Shown: positions 36,071 through 47,779 of the stretch, one piece after another | How the letters are laid out: every line of letters begins with the position of its first letter | How positions within the stretch are numbered: the first letter of the stretch is position 1 | Origin: Lathyrus oleraceus | Lineage: Eukaryota > Streptophyta > Magnoliopsida > Fabales > Fabaceae | Length of the DNA: 64,000 bases | Direction: 5' to 3' | NCBI RefSeq assembly: GCF_024323335.1 | Contig: NC_066582.1 | Coordinates: 93,678,944-93,742,943 of the forward strand | Notes under the pieces: generated by a model | What the model saw: the letters and a program-made list of their open reading frames with translations, nothing else | What the model was told of the DNA's origin: nothing | Databases searched by the model: none | Program-made: the position numbers and the translations under genes

Positions 36071-36840
36071 GTATTCTATGCTTGAGAAGACTTGTTGCGC
36101 ATTGGCTTGGGCTGCTAAGTGTTTGCGCCAGTATATGTTGAATCATACCACTTGGTTGATATCCAAAATGGATCCAATCAAGTATATATTTGAGAAGCAT
36201 GCTTTAATTGGGAGGATTGCCCGTTGGCAGATGTTGTTATCAGAGTATGATATCGAATACCGATCTCAGAAAGCGATCAAAGGTAGTATCTTGGCTGTCC
36301 ATTTGGCTCACCAACCGATTGAAGATTACCATTCAGTGCAATATGACTTTCCTGATGAAGAGATTTTGTACTTGAAAATGAAAGATTGTGATGAACCATT
36401 GCTTTAAGAAGGGCCAGAACCTGGTTCCCGTTGGGGCATGGTATTTGATGGAGCTGTTAATCAATATGGAAATGGCATTGGGGCAGTGATTATTACTCCT
36501 CAAGGCACGCATCTACCCTTTACAGCTAGATTGACTTTCAAGTGTACAAACAACATGGCAAAATATGAAGCTTGCATTATGGGGCTTGAAGAGGCCATGA
36601 ATCTCAGAATCAAGTATTTGGATGTCTTCGGTGATTCGACTTTGGTTGTGAATCAAATCAAAGTTGAATGGGAGATGAATCAACCCGGTTTGGTACCATA
36701 TAGAGATTATGAGAGGAGGATTTCAACTTTCTTTACAAAGGTTGAGTTTCATCATATTCCTTGAGATGAAAACCGGATGGTAGATGCTCTTGCAACGTTG
36801 GGATCGATGATTGTAGTGAAGTATTGGAATGAAAATCCCA
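36071..36840 (+). pseudogene. Tandem RNase H regions of element 2
   Basis: Continues the first RNase H-like domain, with a TAA at 36405-36407. The second, archaeal-like RNase H starts at 36438 (MVFDGAVNQYGNGIGAV). Expected acidic positions remain: VFDGA, MAKYEACIMGLEE, GDSTLVV and DENRMVDALATLGS. A TGA at 36762-36764 replaces the Arg before DENR. The correct-frame Pro-Gln-Gly-Thr-His segment here reveals the one-base loss in element 1. Confidence 0.87.
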
Positions 36841-38159
36841 ATTTATCTGTGATGTATCTTGATAGGCCAGCTCATGTGTTTGTTGTTGAAGAGATCAAAG
36901 ACGAGAAGCTGTGGTACTTTGATATCAAATGTTTCCTCCAAAGTCAGATTTACCCGCCTGGGGCATCTTTGAAAGATAAGAAGACTTTGAGAAGATTTGC
37001 CGATAATTTCTACTTGAATGGTGATATACTATACAAGAGAAACTTCGACATGGTTTTTCTCAGATGCGTGGATAGACACGAAGCCGACTTGTTGATGACT
37101 GAAGTGCATGAAGGTTCCTTTGGTACTCCTTCCAATGGACATGCAATGGCAAAGAAGATGTTGCGAGAAGGTTACTATTGGCTGACAATGGAATCTGACT
37201 TTTGCAAATATGTGAAGAAATGCCACAAGTGTCAAATTTATGCTGATAAGATTCATGTTTCTCCGACACTATTGAATGTTATCTCTTCCCCATGGCCCTT
37301 CTCCATGTGGGGAATTGATATGATTGGGATGATTGAACCCAAAGCTTCAAATGGACATTGTTTCATTTTGGTGGCAATTGACTACTTCACAAAATGGGTT
37401 AAAGCGGCATAGTATGCAAATGTAACCAAGCAAGTTGTTGTAAGGTTTATCAAGAATCAGATTATATGCCGTTATGGTGTGCCAAGCAAGATCATTATTG
37501 ATAATGGATCGAACTTGAATAATAATATGGTGGAAGCTCTTTGCAAAGACTTCAAGATTGCACATCATAATTCTTCTCCTTACAGACCTAAGATGAATGA
37601 GGCTGTTGAAGCTGCAAACAAGAACATTAAGAAGATTATTCACAAGATGGTTGTCACATACAAAGATTGGCATGAGATTCTCCTATTTGCTTTGCATGGG
37701 TATCGTACATCCATCCGCACTTCAACAAGGGCAACCGCTTTCTCTCTTATTTATGGTATGGAAGTTGTGCTCCCCGTAGAGGTTGAGATTCCTTCATTGC
37801 GTGTGCTCATGGAAGCCAAGTTGACTGAGGCTGAATGGTGTCAGACCAGGTTTGATCAGCTGAATTTGATAGAAGAGAAGAGATTGACTGCCATGTGTCA
37901 TGGTCAGTTGTATCAGCAAAGGATGAAGAAAGCTTTTAATAAGAAGGCCAGACCTCGTATGTTCAGAGAAGGTGACCTTGTGCTCAAGAAGATTCTATCT
38001 TTCAAACCAGATTCTAGGGGAAAATGGACTCCTAATTATGAAGGCCCATATGTTGTTAAGAGAGCCTTTTCAGGCGGAGCATTGATTCTTACAACTATGG
38101 ATGGTGAATAGTTCAATTGTCCTGTGAACGCAGATGCAGTCAAGAAATACTTCGCCTAA
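36841..38159 (+). pseudogene. Integrase of element 2
   Basis: The zinc-binding region (DRHEADLLMTEVHEG, KKCHKCQIY) is followed by a core with Asp in MWGIDMIG, Asp in IIIDNGSNLNNN and Glu in NEAVEAANKN. The conserved Gly before the Glu motif is changed to Glu. A TAG at 37410-37412 and another at 38109-38111 interrupt the frame. The C-terminal part (MFREGDLVLKKILSF, SRGKWTPNYEGPYVV) is complete and ends PVNADAVKKYFA with TAA at 38157-38159. This is the pol terminus that element 1 lacks in this window. Confidence 0.9.
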
Positions 38160-38171
38160 AAAAATAAAAGA

Positions 38172-38340
38172 ACAACTCGCTAGGTTGAAAACCCGAAAGG
38201 GCGGCTTAGGCAAAAATGAGCGTCTCGGTGGATCGAAAACCCGAAAGGACGATCCAGGCAAAAATTAGAGACATAAAACAGAAAAAAAAATCCCGATAAG
38301 TTGAGTACCCCACCTTGGGGAAACTTATGCAAAAATTAGG
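38172..38340 (+). repeat. Three consecutive two-part hairpins after the pol stop
   Basis: Unit 1 pairs CTAGGTTG with CGGCTTAG (some G-T pairs) around AAAA and CCC-GAAA-GGG. Unit 2 pairs GGATCG with CGATCC around the same AAAA and CCCGAAAGG core. Unit 3 pairs ATAAGTT with AACTTAT around CCCCA-CCT-TGGGG. Each unit is followed by CAAAAAT and then G/T-AG. Stems differ while pairing and the trailing motif persist. Confidence 0.75.
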
Positions 38341-39799
38341 GATTATGGCAAGTAACTGCATTCTGATGATCTTCAAGGTTTTGAAGATTTGACTGAGCAC
38401 AAGGGTTGACATCGATTCATCACCCAGGTAACGGTCAAGAGCGTAGTGGATATCAAGAGTTGGTAGAAGGATTAAGGATCATTTGTATTCAATGTAACCC
38501 TTTTCCATGTAAATTACCATTTTCAACTTTGTAAAATCTATGGAGTCTTGTCATTTACAAACTACCATTCTATCAAAGAAAGTTGAGCTTTTATCCAATT
38601 GTTTCTACTCTTATTTACTTCAGCCAATAATTTTAAATTTTATTATGATCATTTTGAAAAATAATTTTTTAATCAAAATCAGTTTCTTGTAAATATGTAA
38701 AAGCAAGAATTTTTCAAAGCAATTAAAAGGAATATCAGCAGCATTTTAATGGATAACAGGTCCTTAAGTGCAAAACATTAGAGGTTCCCAAAGCAATTAA
38801 CCCTTTGGGTATCCCTGGACGTTTGTGTTGATTCAGTTCCTCGGCGGAGTGTTTGTTCCCCCAGTAGAGCTTCGTTATGTTTCCCCAGCTGAGTTAGTTG
38901 ATTCGGATACCCTGCGGTGCGTTATTTTCCTCGACGGAGTTTCTGCCTTCCCCAACGGAGTTCGTATTTCCTCAGCAAGGTCGATTTTCAGCAGATACGA
39001 TTGACTTCCCCAGTAGATTGCATTGGTTTCCCCGCCAATCGCCAGTCGACTTGCTCCCCAGTCAGAGTTTCCTCTTGGTTCATGAGCAGTTTATTTTCCT
39101 TGTAGGGTTGTCTCCCATTTTATGGTGTTGACCTAAAACTCCCCACAGGCTCGGTGATATTTTCTCTTTCCTCAATAGATCTCCTTCTTCCCCAGTTGCG
39201 GTTGAGCCTTTTTGGATTGTTGATCTCTCTATTCTCTAGCAGTTGTCTCCATATTTTGTGAATTGACCAGGATTGTACCGATGATTCAAATTTCTTCGCA
39301 ACACCTTCGTATCCTTTGTGATTGTCTTTGACAGCAACGTCGTCATATACACATATACATACACATTCATATAATTTCATGGTTTGCATGATTCATTCGA
39401 GATTATTACTCTTTGTTATGGCGGTACTCTATCCCCATATAAGTTTCGGTGTCTGTCCTCCTTCAGTTGTAGAGTTTCAGCCCCTTAAGCAGAAAGATTT
39501 TAACCTTTCTCCTTTTCCCCACTGAGTTTATCTCCTCGTGGATGATTATTATTTCAGTTTCCTCCCCAGTTAATTATTTGGATGGAATCACTCCCCTTGA
39601 GTTATATCCTCAATGGGTCGAGTCTTGATTGACCGTTTCTTTCTAGTTTTTACCTAGATATATGCTTTGAGTTCCCTAAGAGTCTATTTCCCAATAACTG
39701 GTAATATTCTTCTTAGTTTGCAGTTTGTTACTTCTTGCCCAATACCTGGTGAAATTACCACAGCTTTCTTAGCAGTGGAATCCCCAGTGGATTTAATCC

Positions 39800-40680
39800 C
39801 CTAGGAAGTATATCTTGATATGTTCATCCTAACTGGTTACAGATATCATTCTCTCCCCTGCTTGAGTCTATCCTTGATATGTTCATCCTAACCGATGATG
39901 GATATTCTCTTCTTGGTATTCTACCCAGTAAAAAGGTAGTTGTAATCCCTATTTTTGTTCCCCAGAGAGTTAATCCTTGATATGTTCATCCTAACCGATG
40001 ACGGGTTTCCTTCTCTTTGCGGTCTTCTACCCAGTAACTGGTAGTTGTAAATCCTGCTTTTTTGTTCCCTCCGCAGAGTTGATCCTTGATTTGTTCATCT
40101 TAATCGGTGACGGATTTTCTCTTTGATGGTATTCTATCCAGTAACTGATAGATGTAATTCCTATTTTATCTCCTCACAGAGTCTATCCTTGATATGTCAT
40201 CTTAACGGGTGACGGATTTTCTCTTTGACGGTATTTTATCCAGCATTCAATAGATGTAACTCCTACTCTTTGTTCAGTTGGTTTATCCTTAATATGTTCA
40301 TCTTAACCGATGACGGGTATCCTCCTTGAGAATCCCAAGAAAGTCTATCCTTGATATGTTCATTTTAACCGATGACGGATTTTCTTCCCTGTTGAGTTTA
40401 TCCTTGATTTGTTCATCCTAACCGATGACGGATACTCTCACCCTTGGTCTTCTGCCCAGTAACTAGTAGTTATAAATCCTATTTTCTGCAGTTTTCCCCA
40501 GCAAGGTTATTCTTACCCAGTAACTGGTAATGAATATTCCCTTCTGTTATCTCTCAGCGAGTCATCCTTGATATGTTCATCCTAACTGATGACAGATGTC
40601 CTCTCTGTCAGATCTTTATTATCTCCTTACCCAGTAACAGGTAGTGGATAATAGATTTCTGCTCCTCCTGTGTTGAAGTT
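39800..40680 (+). repeat. Irregular tandem array in the 3' UTR of element 2
   Basis: About nine diverged copies of CCTTGATATGTTCATCCTAA followed by CCGATGACGG, typically 70-125 bp apart. Most alternate with CCCAGTAACTGGTAGTTGTAA, itself a small palindrome. Spacing varies because some units lack the second module (for example near 40330-40430). Confidence 0.85.
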
Positions 40681-41142
40681 TATTTCTTCCCCAATTGAGT
40701 TAAGTGCACATTTCCTTAGTGAAACCGCTTTTCCCCTGCATAATTCAAGTACTTCAGTTTTATCCTAACTTACTCGTATCCCATGCAGATGTTGTTGTTC
40801 CTCAGCTAAGTCTTTCCATTTTATATGGATGTCCTCGAATCCTCCGGCAGTTTTAAGTCGTAGCTTGGCCTATGCGTAACCTCATTTATCCCCCCAGAGT
40901 CTCTGTCTCCCCAACAAGTTTTCCTTACAAAACGCATTTTACTCCTGCGGACTTTCGGTCTCTCTGACTTCTTTTTCCTTTGTGGCAATATTTCCCCACA
41001 AAGAATTTACTTTTACATTCATATCATATGCATCATGAGGTCTCTTAGGGACCAAAATTTGTTTCTATATGTTGTTTTTTGAGCCCATTCTACTGAGTCG
41101 ACATGAAGATTTTAACCTTCGCCTCCTCAGTTAGAATGTCCT

Positions 41143-41156
41143 TAAATAGGGGCAGC
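41143..41156 (+). other. Polypurine tract of element 2
   Basis: TTAAATAGGGGCAGC directly precedes the LTR start TGTAAGACC. This is where plus-strand DNA synthesis would be primed. A related tract precedes LTR3 at 19771-19786. Confidence 0.65.
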
Positions 41157-44100
41157 TGTAAGACCCCAATTTCGACCCTAAGATCCCTCATGCAATTTCA
41201 TCATAAACATTAGCATTGGGATCATACCTTGGCATCCTCCTTACCCCTCTTTCATTGGGTTTGTTTTGGGAGAGATCACCAAGAACTTTGTGATTGTATC
41301 ATACTTGTATTTTATCATTTTACTAACCAAAATACCAAAAATATGTCTTTGCATTTGCCTAACTCTTTTGTAGGTAGGGCATGATCTCCATTGATCTACC
41401 AAGTTCATATCTAGGGTTTGAGACCCCCATGACAAAGAGCACAACCATGAATTGATACAAGAATGGTTATGAACATCATATATGAGTTCCAATGATCTCT
41501 ACATGTTATATTGATCAAGTTTTCTTCAAGAGTTTGAGGGTGATTTGCCTTGGAAACCCTAGTTTGACTAGGTATCTTGAGTAACTTCTCCAACAAGCTA
41601 TCTCATCAATTGATAAAATTTCTCAAGGGACACTTCAAAATTCATCATATTATGCATATATTATCTACCATGAGCCTATAAAGTCAATAGAATTGAAGAT
41701 TAGCAAGTTGGTTGATGGTGGTTGGCCAGATGAATTCATCTGATCAAAACTGGGTCTCCCTAGACCCTATCCCCTACAATTTTCACCATATGAAAATGAT
41801 TCCAAGAGAAAACTTACTCTAAATAACATTAAAAACAACTTTCATGTTGTGACCTAGAGCTAGTGTGGCTTGGAAAATCATTTTCTATGTTGAAACATTA
41901 TAGGTCATTTTGTCTAAACCCTAATTTGAAAGTCAACTTCTCAAGGCCATAGCTTGCTCAATTTTTATGAGATGAAAGATTTACAATTTGAATAATCAAA
42001 TTCAAGATGTATACTTCAACTTTTATGTTTGGAGTGAGAGCTAATTCAACTTTTATGAGCATGTGATGTGAGGGTACATTATAGGTCATTTTTGACCTAT
42101 ATCATTGATCAAGTGATTTTTCCAAACTTCAAAAATGAATAACTCTATCATTTCAAAATGACATGAAATTTGTGACCATTTTGAAGATCTTTGATAGATC
42201 TACAACTTTTATGAAGACATTTTTCTCTTTTGAAGCTTACATAAAAAGTTAAGCAAGGTGGAATATTAAGACATATGGCTTGACACTTAGAAAAAATTTC
42301 AATATGTTAAAATTTCCAAACTTCCACCTCAAAATTCTTCAAGTTCCAAGATCTAAATGGAAAAATGTTGAACATGAAAGTTGTTCCTCTTGATCTAACC
42401 TTTCCAAAAAGCCCAAATTCATCCATTTTGGACAAGAGATGAATAGGTTTCACACGGCCTGAACATGGTATCATCATTTGGCAAGATTGAACTTCAAACA
42501 TCCATGCACAATTGCCTAGCATTCCAACATGACTTCAGCCTTCCTTGCACTCAATTATGGATCAAATAGAGTGATTTCATGGGCCTGCACACGCCCATGC
42601 ACTCATGCATCATACATTGCTAATTTTGGAAGTTCATTTCAAGTGTGCAAATATCAACTGAATTGGCTATAAATAGAGCTCCATATGCTCAGAATTTCAC
42701 ACACATTCATGCCAGCTTTGATCCCAAGCCTCTAACCCTCACATTCCAAAGGATAATCCTGAGAATTTCACTTGAAATTGAGTTTGAATTCTCACTGTTT
42801 TGAGATTCGAAACTTCAGGGATCCAAGACCTTTTGAGCATTAAATTCTTCTTCTGCAAGCATTTGGAGTGAGATCAAGCACGAGCCAAGGCAAGAAACCC
42901 TGAATCCAGACCTACATTGAAGGTATTTTCCATCAATTTTAATCTCTTCGATTCTCTCTAAATCTTGCTCAATTCTCTTGATTCCTTGGTTGTCTGAAGT
43001 CCTACCAATGTAGGCAAGAAGATTGAGTTGCTTTGAGGCCAAATCGAAGCAACTCGGTTCATGTACCTCAAATTTGAACTCCATGTATCTCTCAATATAC
43101 TTGGATTTAGGATAAATTGAGGTCAGATTCGTGCTCAACGCCATTTTTACTTTGAAATCATGTCCTTCTTTTTAATTTTGGTGATGGTTGTGATTGAACC
43201 AGTCCGGCGAGGCTCGCCTGAGAAGGAGACCGGAGTTATAGCTCCGGTGGTGAGTTGGCGTGTTCAGAGCCACATGATCCTTTTGAAATGAAATAATCTC
43301 GTGCGTTGGTTTGAATTACCTTTCCCGTGGCGCGCTGACTCAGGTGTATCGTAGATTGTGCGCTTGTGACCACTTGATCTGCCACCTCAATTAATGAGGG
43401 AGATCAAGTGGTCCACGTTTTTTCTGATCATTTAATTTTCATTTTAATCCTTTTATTTTCATTAATTCATATTAATTTTAATATTGATCCAAAAAATATG
43501 AGAGTTTCACCAAAAAAATTCAAATAATTTCCTCTTTCATATTCTGAATTAAAATTATTTTTTGGATCATTATTAATATTTTTCATGATTTAATTGATTT
43601 TTCATTTGTTTTTAATTGTTTAAAAATACTTTTGAATGTCCAAAAATTATGAAATTTTTTCTCCAAGGTCCTTTGACCTTGTTTGACCTATGATAAATCT
43701 CATGGCCATTTCTTTGGTGTTTTAATAAGGTTTTAGAAATTGGACAAACCATATTTAATTTAAATGCCTTATTTTAGTATTTTTAATTTGATTAAATGCC
43801 AAATAATTTTGTTGACCAATTGTGATGACTTGTTAATGTTTGACTATTGTTGTTGGGCCTTAATCAAGGTTGATTTGACTTTGTCAAATTAATATCATTG
43901 GATTTAGGCGATTGATGGAATGTACATTCCATCTCCCAAAATGAATGGATGATACTAATTTGGTAAAAGTCCTCCTTTGACCAATTTGTGTTTTGATCCA
44001 TTCCCCTCCCACTTCATCTTATTCCCCTTCTTCATTCATTCATTCCATTTGGCCTATGATATCTCAAAATCCTAAGGCTAGTTGGTTGAAAAATTAACAT

Positions 44101-45866
44101 GAGTATGAATGAGATTAGGCCACACCTTTTGCATATCTTTTTTTGTGTGTGGTATGTTTCATGAGCATAGTCTATTATACTATGTCTCTAACATGCATTA
44201 ACACCAAAATTCTATTGCCCGACCTCAAATAGTTATGACTTCTACATAAGTTCAATTACGAATGCTTAACATAGCGCTAAATTTGTGACATAAAAAGCAT
44301 AAGCATTCTAGTTAGTGAGATTGTAAGTTTCCCCTCTTTCATGGTATTGTGTGGAAACTTGGCCTTTTTTCCTTCCTTTGGAAGATGTCTTGGTTCAAGG
44401 ATCCATGCTTGTGATAAGTGGGTTGAGTGTTCTCCAAAGAATGTCTTAAAATGAAAAGCAAAAGCAAAACAATACTAACTTCTAACCTATTAACTACTAA
44501 CATTTAAAATTCAAGCCATTTACCTTAATGCAATTTACTTTTAGCATTTTATTTCATTTTCCCTTGTTCATATCATTCTATTTTTGTATGTTAATGTAAT
44601 TTTCACTTTGTCCATTTGGACCATATTGTGTGATATATTTTGTTTGTGTATACTTTGCTTGTTTGTGTGGTCTTTGACCATTAATGTACATAATAACAAC
44701 AAAAAAAACCCTAAAAAAAACTTTTGTGTGGACTGTTGGCTTGATCTTGGATAAATGGACTTAGAATATAGGCAACCTTCCTATGCTAAAGGACTTGGCC
44801 AATGCCAACTTATTAAGAAACCAAGTGCTTGCAATTTGAAACTTCATCTGATACATCATTCAAAATCTCTCTAAGTTCATCTGCAACATGATCATTGTGA
44901 AGCTGTTATTTTGAACCTGTGACTTGTGAAATTCATCTGTTACATGGGCTACTTTGAGGAAGATCGTGGAATGGATAAGCTTGGATGTGGCCATCTTTAT
45001 TTGATGCCTTGCTTTTCAAGATAATATAATTATGCATTTGTGTGTTTCTTGACTCTAAAAGTCCAAGGGAATTCTGGGTTTCTATTGACATTTTTGTCTA
45101 TTGGATTGCTACCCATATGGTCAGATCTTTTCAACTCTAAACTTTTAATTTTGTACATAGGATAGTCTCTTCATCTTCTCCCCATTTCTTTAATTTCAAA
45201 ATCTCTCCCTCCCTTTTCAAAATCTTCTTTGATTGAACCTATTTTGTTCTAAACTTTGACCATTTTGCAAAAATATAGAAATTTTAGCCTTATGTCATTG
45301 CACTTTCAAACTTCTTTCCTTAAATCAAACTTGTAGATAAACTTAACTATACTTGACTTAAACTTTCAAAAAGCCAAAAAAGAACTAACTCATTCAAACC
45401 ATTTTCAGGCCTTTGTGCCTTTCAAACTTAATTTTGTTAAAAGCAATGATCCACTTTGAAATTTATATCACGAACTACGAGGTTTTGATCCCTCATTTTT
45501 ATGTTGGTACGTAGGCACACGACCGAAGGTCTTGTTAAACACAAAAATATGATTAATGAATTCTTTTCTCATCCCCCCATTCTATTTGTTTGTAAAAATC
45601 ACTTTATACCAAGTACATATGCATACAAAAAGGGCTCCCTAGGAATACCTAGGACACTTTGGGTGCTAACACCTTCCCTCTGTGTAACCAACCCCCTTAC
45701 CTGTAATCTCTGACTTTTTATTGGTTTTGATTTGAAAACTTCTTACTTTTGGGTTTTGTTCGTACTTTTTCCCTTTTCCCTTGGAAACAATAAAAGCGCG
45801 GTGACGACTCTTGTTATTTGATCTCTAGCTTATCCATAACCTGATGATCATGAATTTTCCGCTACA
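41157..45866 (+). repeat. 3' LTR of Ogre-like element 2 (4710 bp)
   Basis: TGTAAGACCCCAATTTCG at the start and TTCCGCTACA at the end, matching the element 1 LTR ends. The TATA box is at 42668-42675. GC-rich inverted repeats lie at 43206-43218 and 43229-43248, and a long hairpin at 43368-43413. The sequence around 44200-44280 also matches the LTR fragment at 18340-18440. The next bases (ATTGC) are a possible target duplication, but the other end of the element is missing. Short ORFs inside are not genes. Confidence 0.92.
42668..42675 (+). promoter_or_regulatory. LTR TATA box (element 2)
   Basis: TATAAATA followed by GAGCTCC, in the same setting as 13020-13028 of element 1. Confidence 0.6.
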
Positions 45867-46712
45867 ATTGCACTTATTCATTATCTTTTTCTCTTAATTC
45901 CTTATTTCTCCGGCAATCTCATGCATAATGATCTAATCCATGACAGTTGTAGCATTGCACCTCCTTCATGTCAGCTTTCTTCCTCGCATACTTATTGATC
46001 ATTTATTTCTTGGTGGAATCATTGTGATTCTTTGAATTCTTGCATGATTTCTTAGGTATAACTTAATTTCTCCTATGCTTCTCTTTCCCCTTTCAAGATT
46101 TCTTGATAAACTTTCCTTGCAGTGCCTATTCAGCCACCTTCTCCCTCTCTGAGCTTCTTTGCTTCAATCTCATCTCATGAGCCTCTTATGAAGCTTGAAG
46201 TTCTTCTTACTTCATCTCAGTTAGATTCTTGGACTATTATATTGACACTACAATATAGTAAAATCTTGTAGTTAAAGATCTCAACAGTTTCTCAATCTTT
46301 TGCAAATCATTGATTGATTCACCACACGCCTTCATCTGGTTGGTGAGTAACACTATTTTCTTCATCTATGTTATCTCAAACTACTTTCTCAGCGTATGAA
46401 ACTTCACCCTCCTCGGATTCCCATCTCTAGCATACAAGTTTTTAAACTTGTACCATGCTTCCTTGGACGTCTCTTATTTAATGATCTTCTCGAACACATT
46501 AGGATCCACACATTGATGGATCAAGAAAAGATCCTTGCCATCTTTGCTTCTCTGTTCCTTGTGTACAACCTTCTGAACATCACTTGCATTCTCTTCCAAT
46601 GTAAGTACTCCATCACAAACAATTTCATCCACATCTTGAAATCTAAAGATGACCTTCATTTGTTCAACCCACCTCTCATAGTTTTTCCTTTGAAAACTGT
46701 TTTGTTACATTA
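45867..46712 (-). pseudogene. Ty1/copia gag fragment
   Basis: On the minus strand the frame reads NYERWVEQMKVIFRFQDVDE, then LFLIHQCVDPNVFEKI. Several stops follow, with recognisable SKEAWYKFKNLY, and the frame ends in a CCHC zinc knuckle (about 45913-45957) whose aromatic position is a TGA (CYNCHGLDHYA-stop-DC). This is the UBN2-type copia gag. It ends one base after the element 2 LTR, so the Ogre element may have inserted into this gag gene. The matching 3' part of gag-pol was not found left of element 2. Confidence 0.85.
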
Positions 46713-46759
46713 ATGTTGTGTATTGTTTGCAATTACAGACTCACTGAATCACAATCGGG

Positions 46760-46772
46760 CTCGTTGATACCA
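46760..46772 (-). other. Copia primer binding site
   Basis: The minus strand reads TGGTATCAACGAG three bases inside the LTR end, resembling the initiator-Met tRNA complement (TGGTATCAGAGC) used by copia elements. Confidence 0.6.
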
Positions 46773-46775
46773 ATT

Positions 46776-46985
46776 TGTTGGAACAAATAGTTTACTCAAG
46801 AATAAAGAAGAGTGAGTAATGAATATGAATGTATTATGATAAGAGAGAAAGTTGTTATGCAGTACTTGTAATTTTACATCATCGCATGTCTATTTATAGG
46901 CAACTAACTGTTCGCATGTATTTTTAGCAAACATTCACGAATTTAGTTCACTTGTGAGATTAAATCAAAAAATACCGAAAGAAAA
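46776..46985 (-). repeat. Copia LTR, 3' part (truncated)
   Basis: The LTR end (minus ...TTCCAACA) is at 46776, with a TATAAATAG box near 46892-46900. The upstream portion cannot be followed past about 46985, where different LTR-like sequence begins. Confidence 0.6.
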
Positions 46986-46989
46986 TATG

Positions 46990-47727
46990 TGAAAAACAAG
47001 TATACAAGGAAAAGTATTATGAATTGAATTTGAATGTTTGTACGCAGACAAATGGACACAAACTTTAATAGAAAAAAAGCTTGAATCAATGTAATAAACA
47101 ACAAGTACAATAAATAACATTAAACAAAAAATGCAGTAAATGAAAATTAAAGCAGAATGTTTTAGTTAAGGAAACATAAAAACAATGAAGAAAAGAGACG
47201 CAGACTCATACAAGTTCCTCACAAACTGTTTCACTCTTTGACTCGGGTACTCAAGTTCTATAGAGAAGTATATGAATTTTCGACCTTGATTACAATGCAT
47301 GAGCCTGCTATTTATACTAATTATATAATTGTTTGTGACAGTTTATTCTTAGGAAGTGGACTCGTATCAAGAATGTACATTCTAGTCTTATGAAGCACCG
47401 CCGTGTTGTCAGAACTTACTAATTGCTAAAAACCATTATCCCACATTCGTAACTGCTCCAAGCACATAATTGCCTAGTTGTCAAAGGTAGTCTGTGAAAA
47501 ACTCTAGTGATGAAACAACTCCTTTTAAGTCTTTGGGATCCAAAATCTTCTAAGTCTCTGACGTCTATCGAACACTTCAACCTCAAAATGGTGTCAAAAG
47601 TTCAGGTGCATATGTTATTGAGATTCTTCCAACCCATGTTCAGCACATTAGACGAAACACTCTAATAGACATGTTTGTTCATGTCGAAGCTTGTCAATAA
47701 ATACTAACAATTAGTATTTCCTCAACA
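46990..47727 (-). repeat. Second copia-type LTR, left limit uncertain
   Basis: On the minus strand it starts TGTTGAGGAAATACTAATTG at 47727 and has a TATAAATAGCAGG box at about 47304-47316. The 3' end is not clear. It may be a separate insertion next to or into the gag-linked LTR. Confidence 0.4.
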
Positions 47728-47779
47728 CAGTCTTCCTTGTTGACTTCTCTCCAGCTTGAAATCTCAGGCTAACACTAAA

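Larger units (their letters stand above)
38160..41156 (+). other. 3' untranslated region of element 2 (3 kb)
   Basis: No coding frame between the pol stop and the 3' LTR. Three zones are visible: consecutive hairpins (38172-38340), a pyrimidine-rich zone with repeated CCCCAG-NN-GAGT-like motifs (about 38850-39600) and an irregular tandem array (about 39800-40680). Long, hypervariable, repeat-bearing 3' UTRs are known for Ogre and are a documented source of satellites in pea relatives. Confidence 0.85.
28880..45866 (+). mobile_element. Ogre-like element 2 (5' LTR lost, 3' LTR complete)
   Basis: Same gene order as element 1 on the plus strand: leader, ORF1, gag-pro, intron, RT, two RNase H regions, integrase, 3-kb 3' UTR, polypurine tract and 3' LTR. 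The primer site and 5' LTR are absent. Homology with the element 1 leader begins at about 28880-28900, next to a copia env-like fragment. Decay is much heavier than in element 1, with many stops, several frameshifts, a 44-bp RT deletion and lost catalytic residues. Confidence 0.92.

Noticed and set aside
42815..43144. 109-codon minus-strand frame inside the element 2 LTR
   Set aside because: LTR sequence; no homologous frame is kept in the element 1 LTR.
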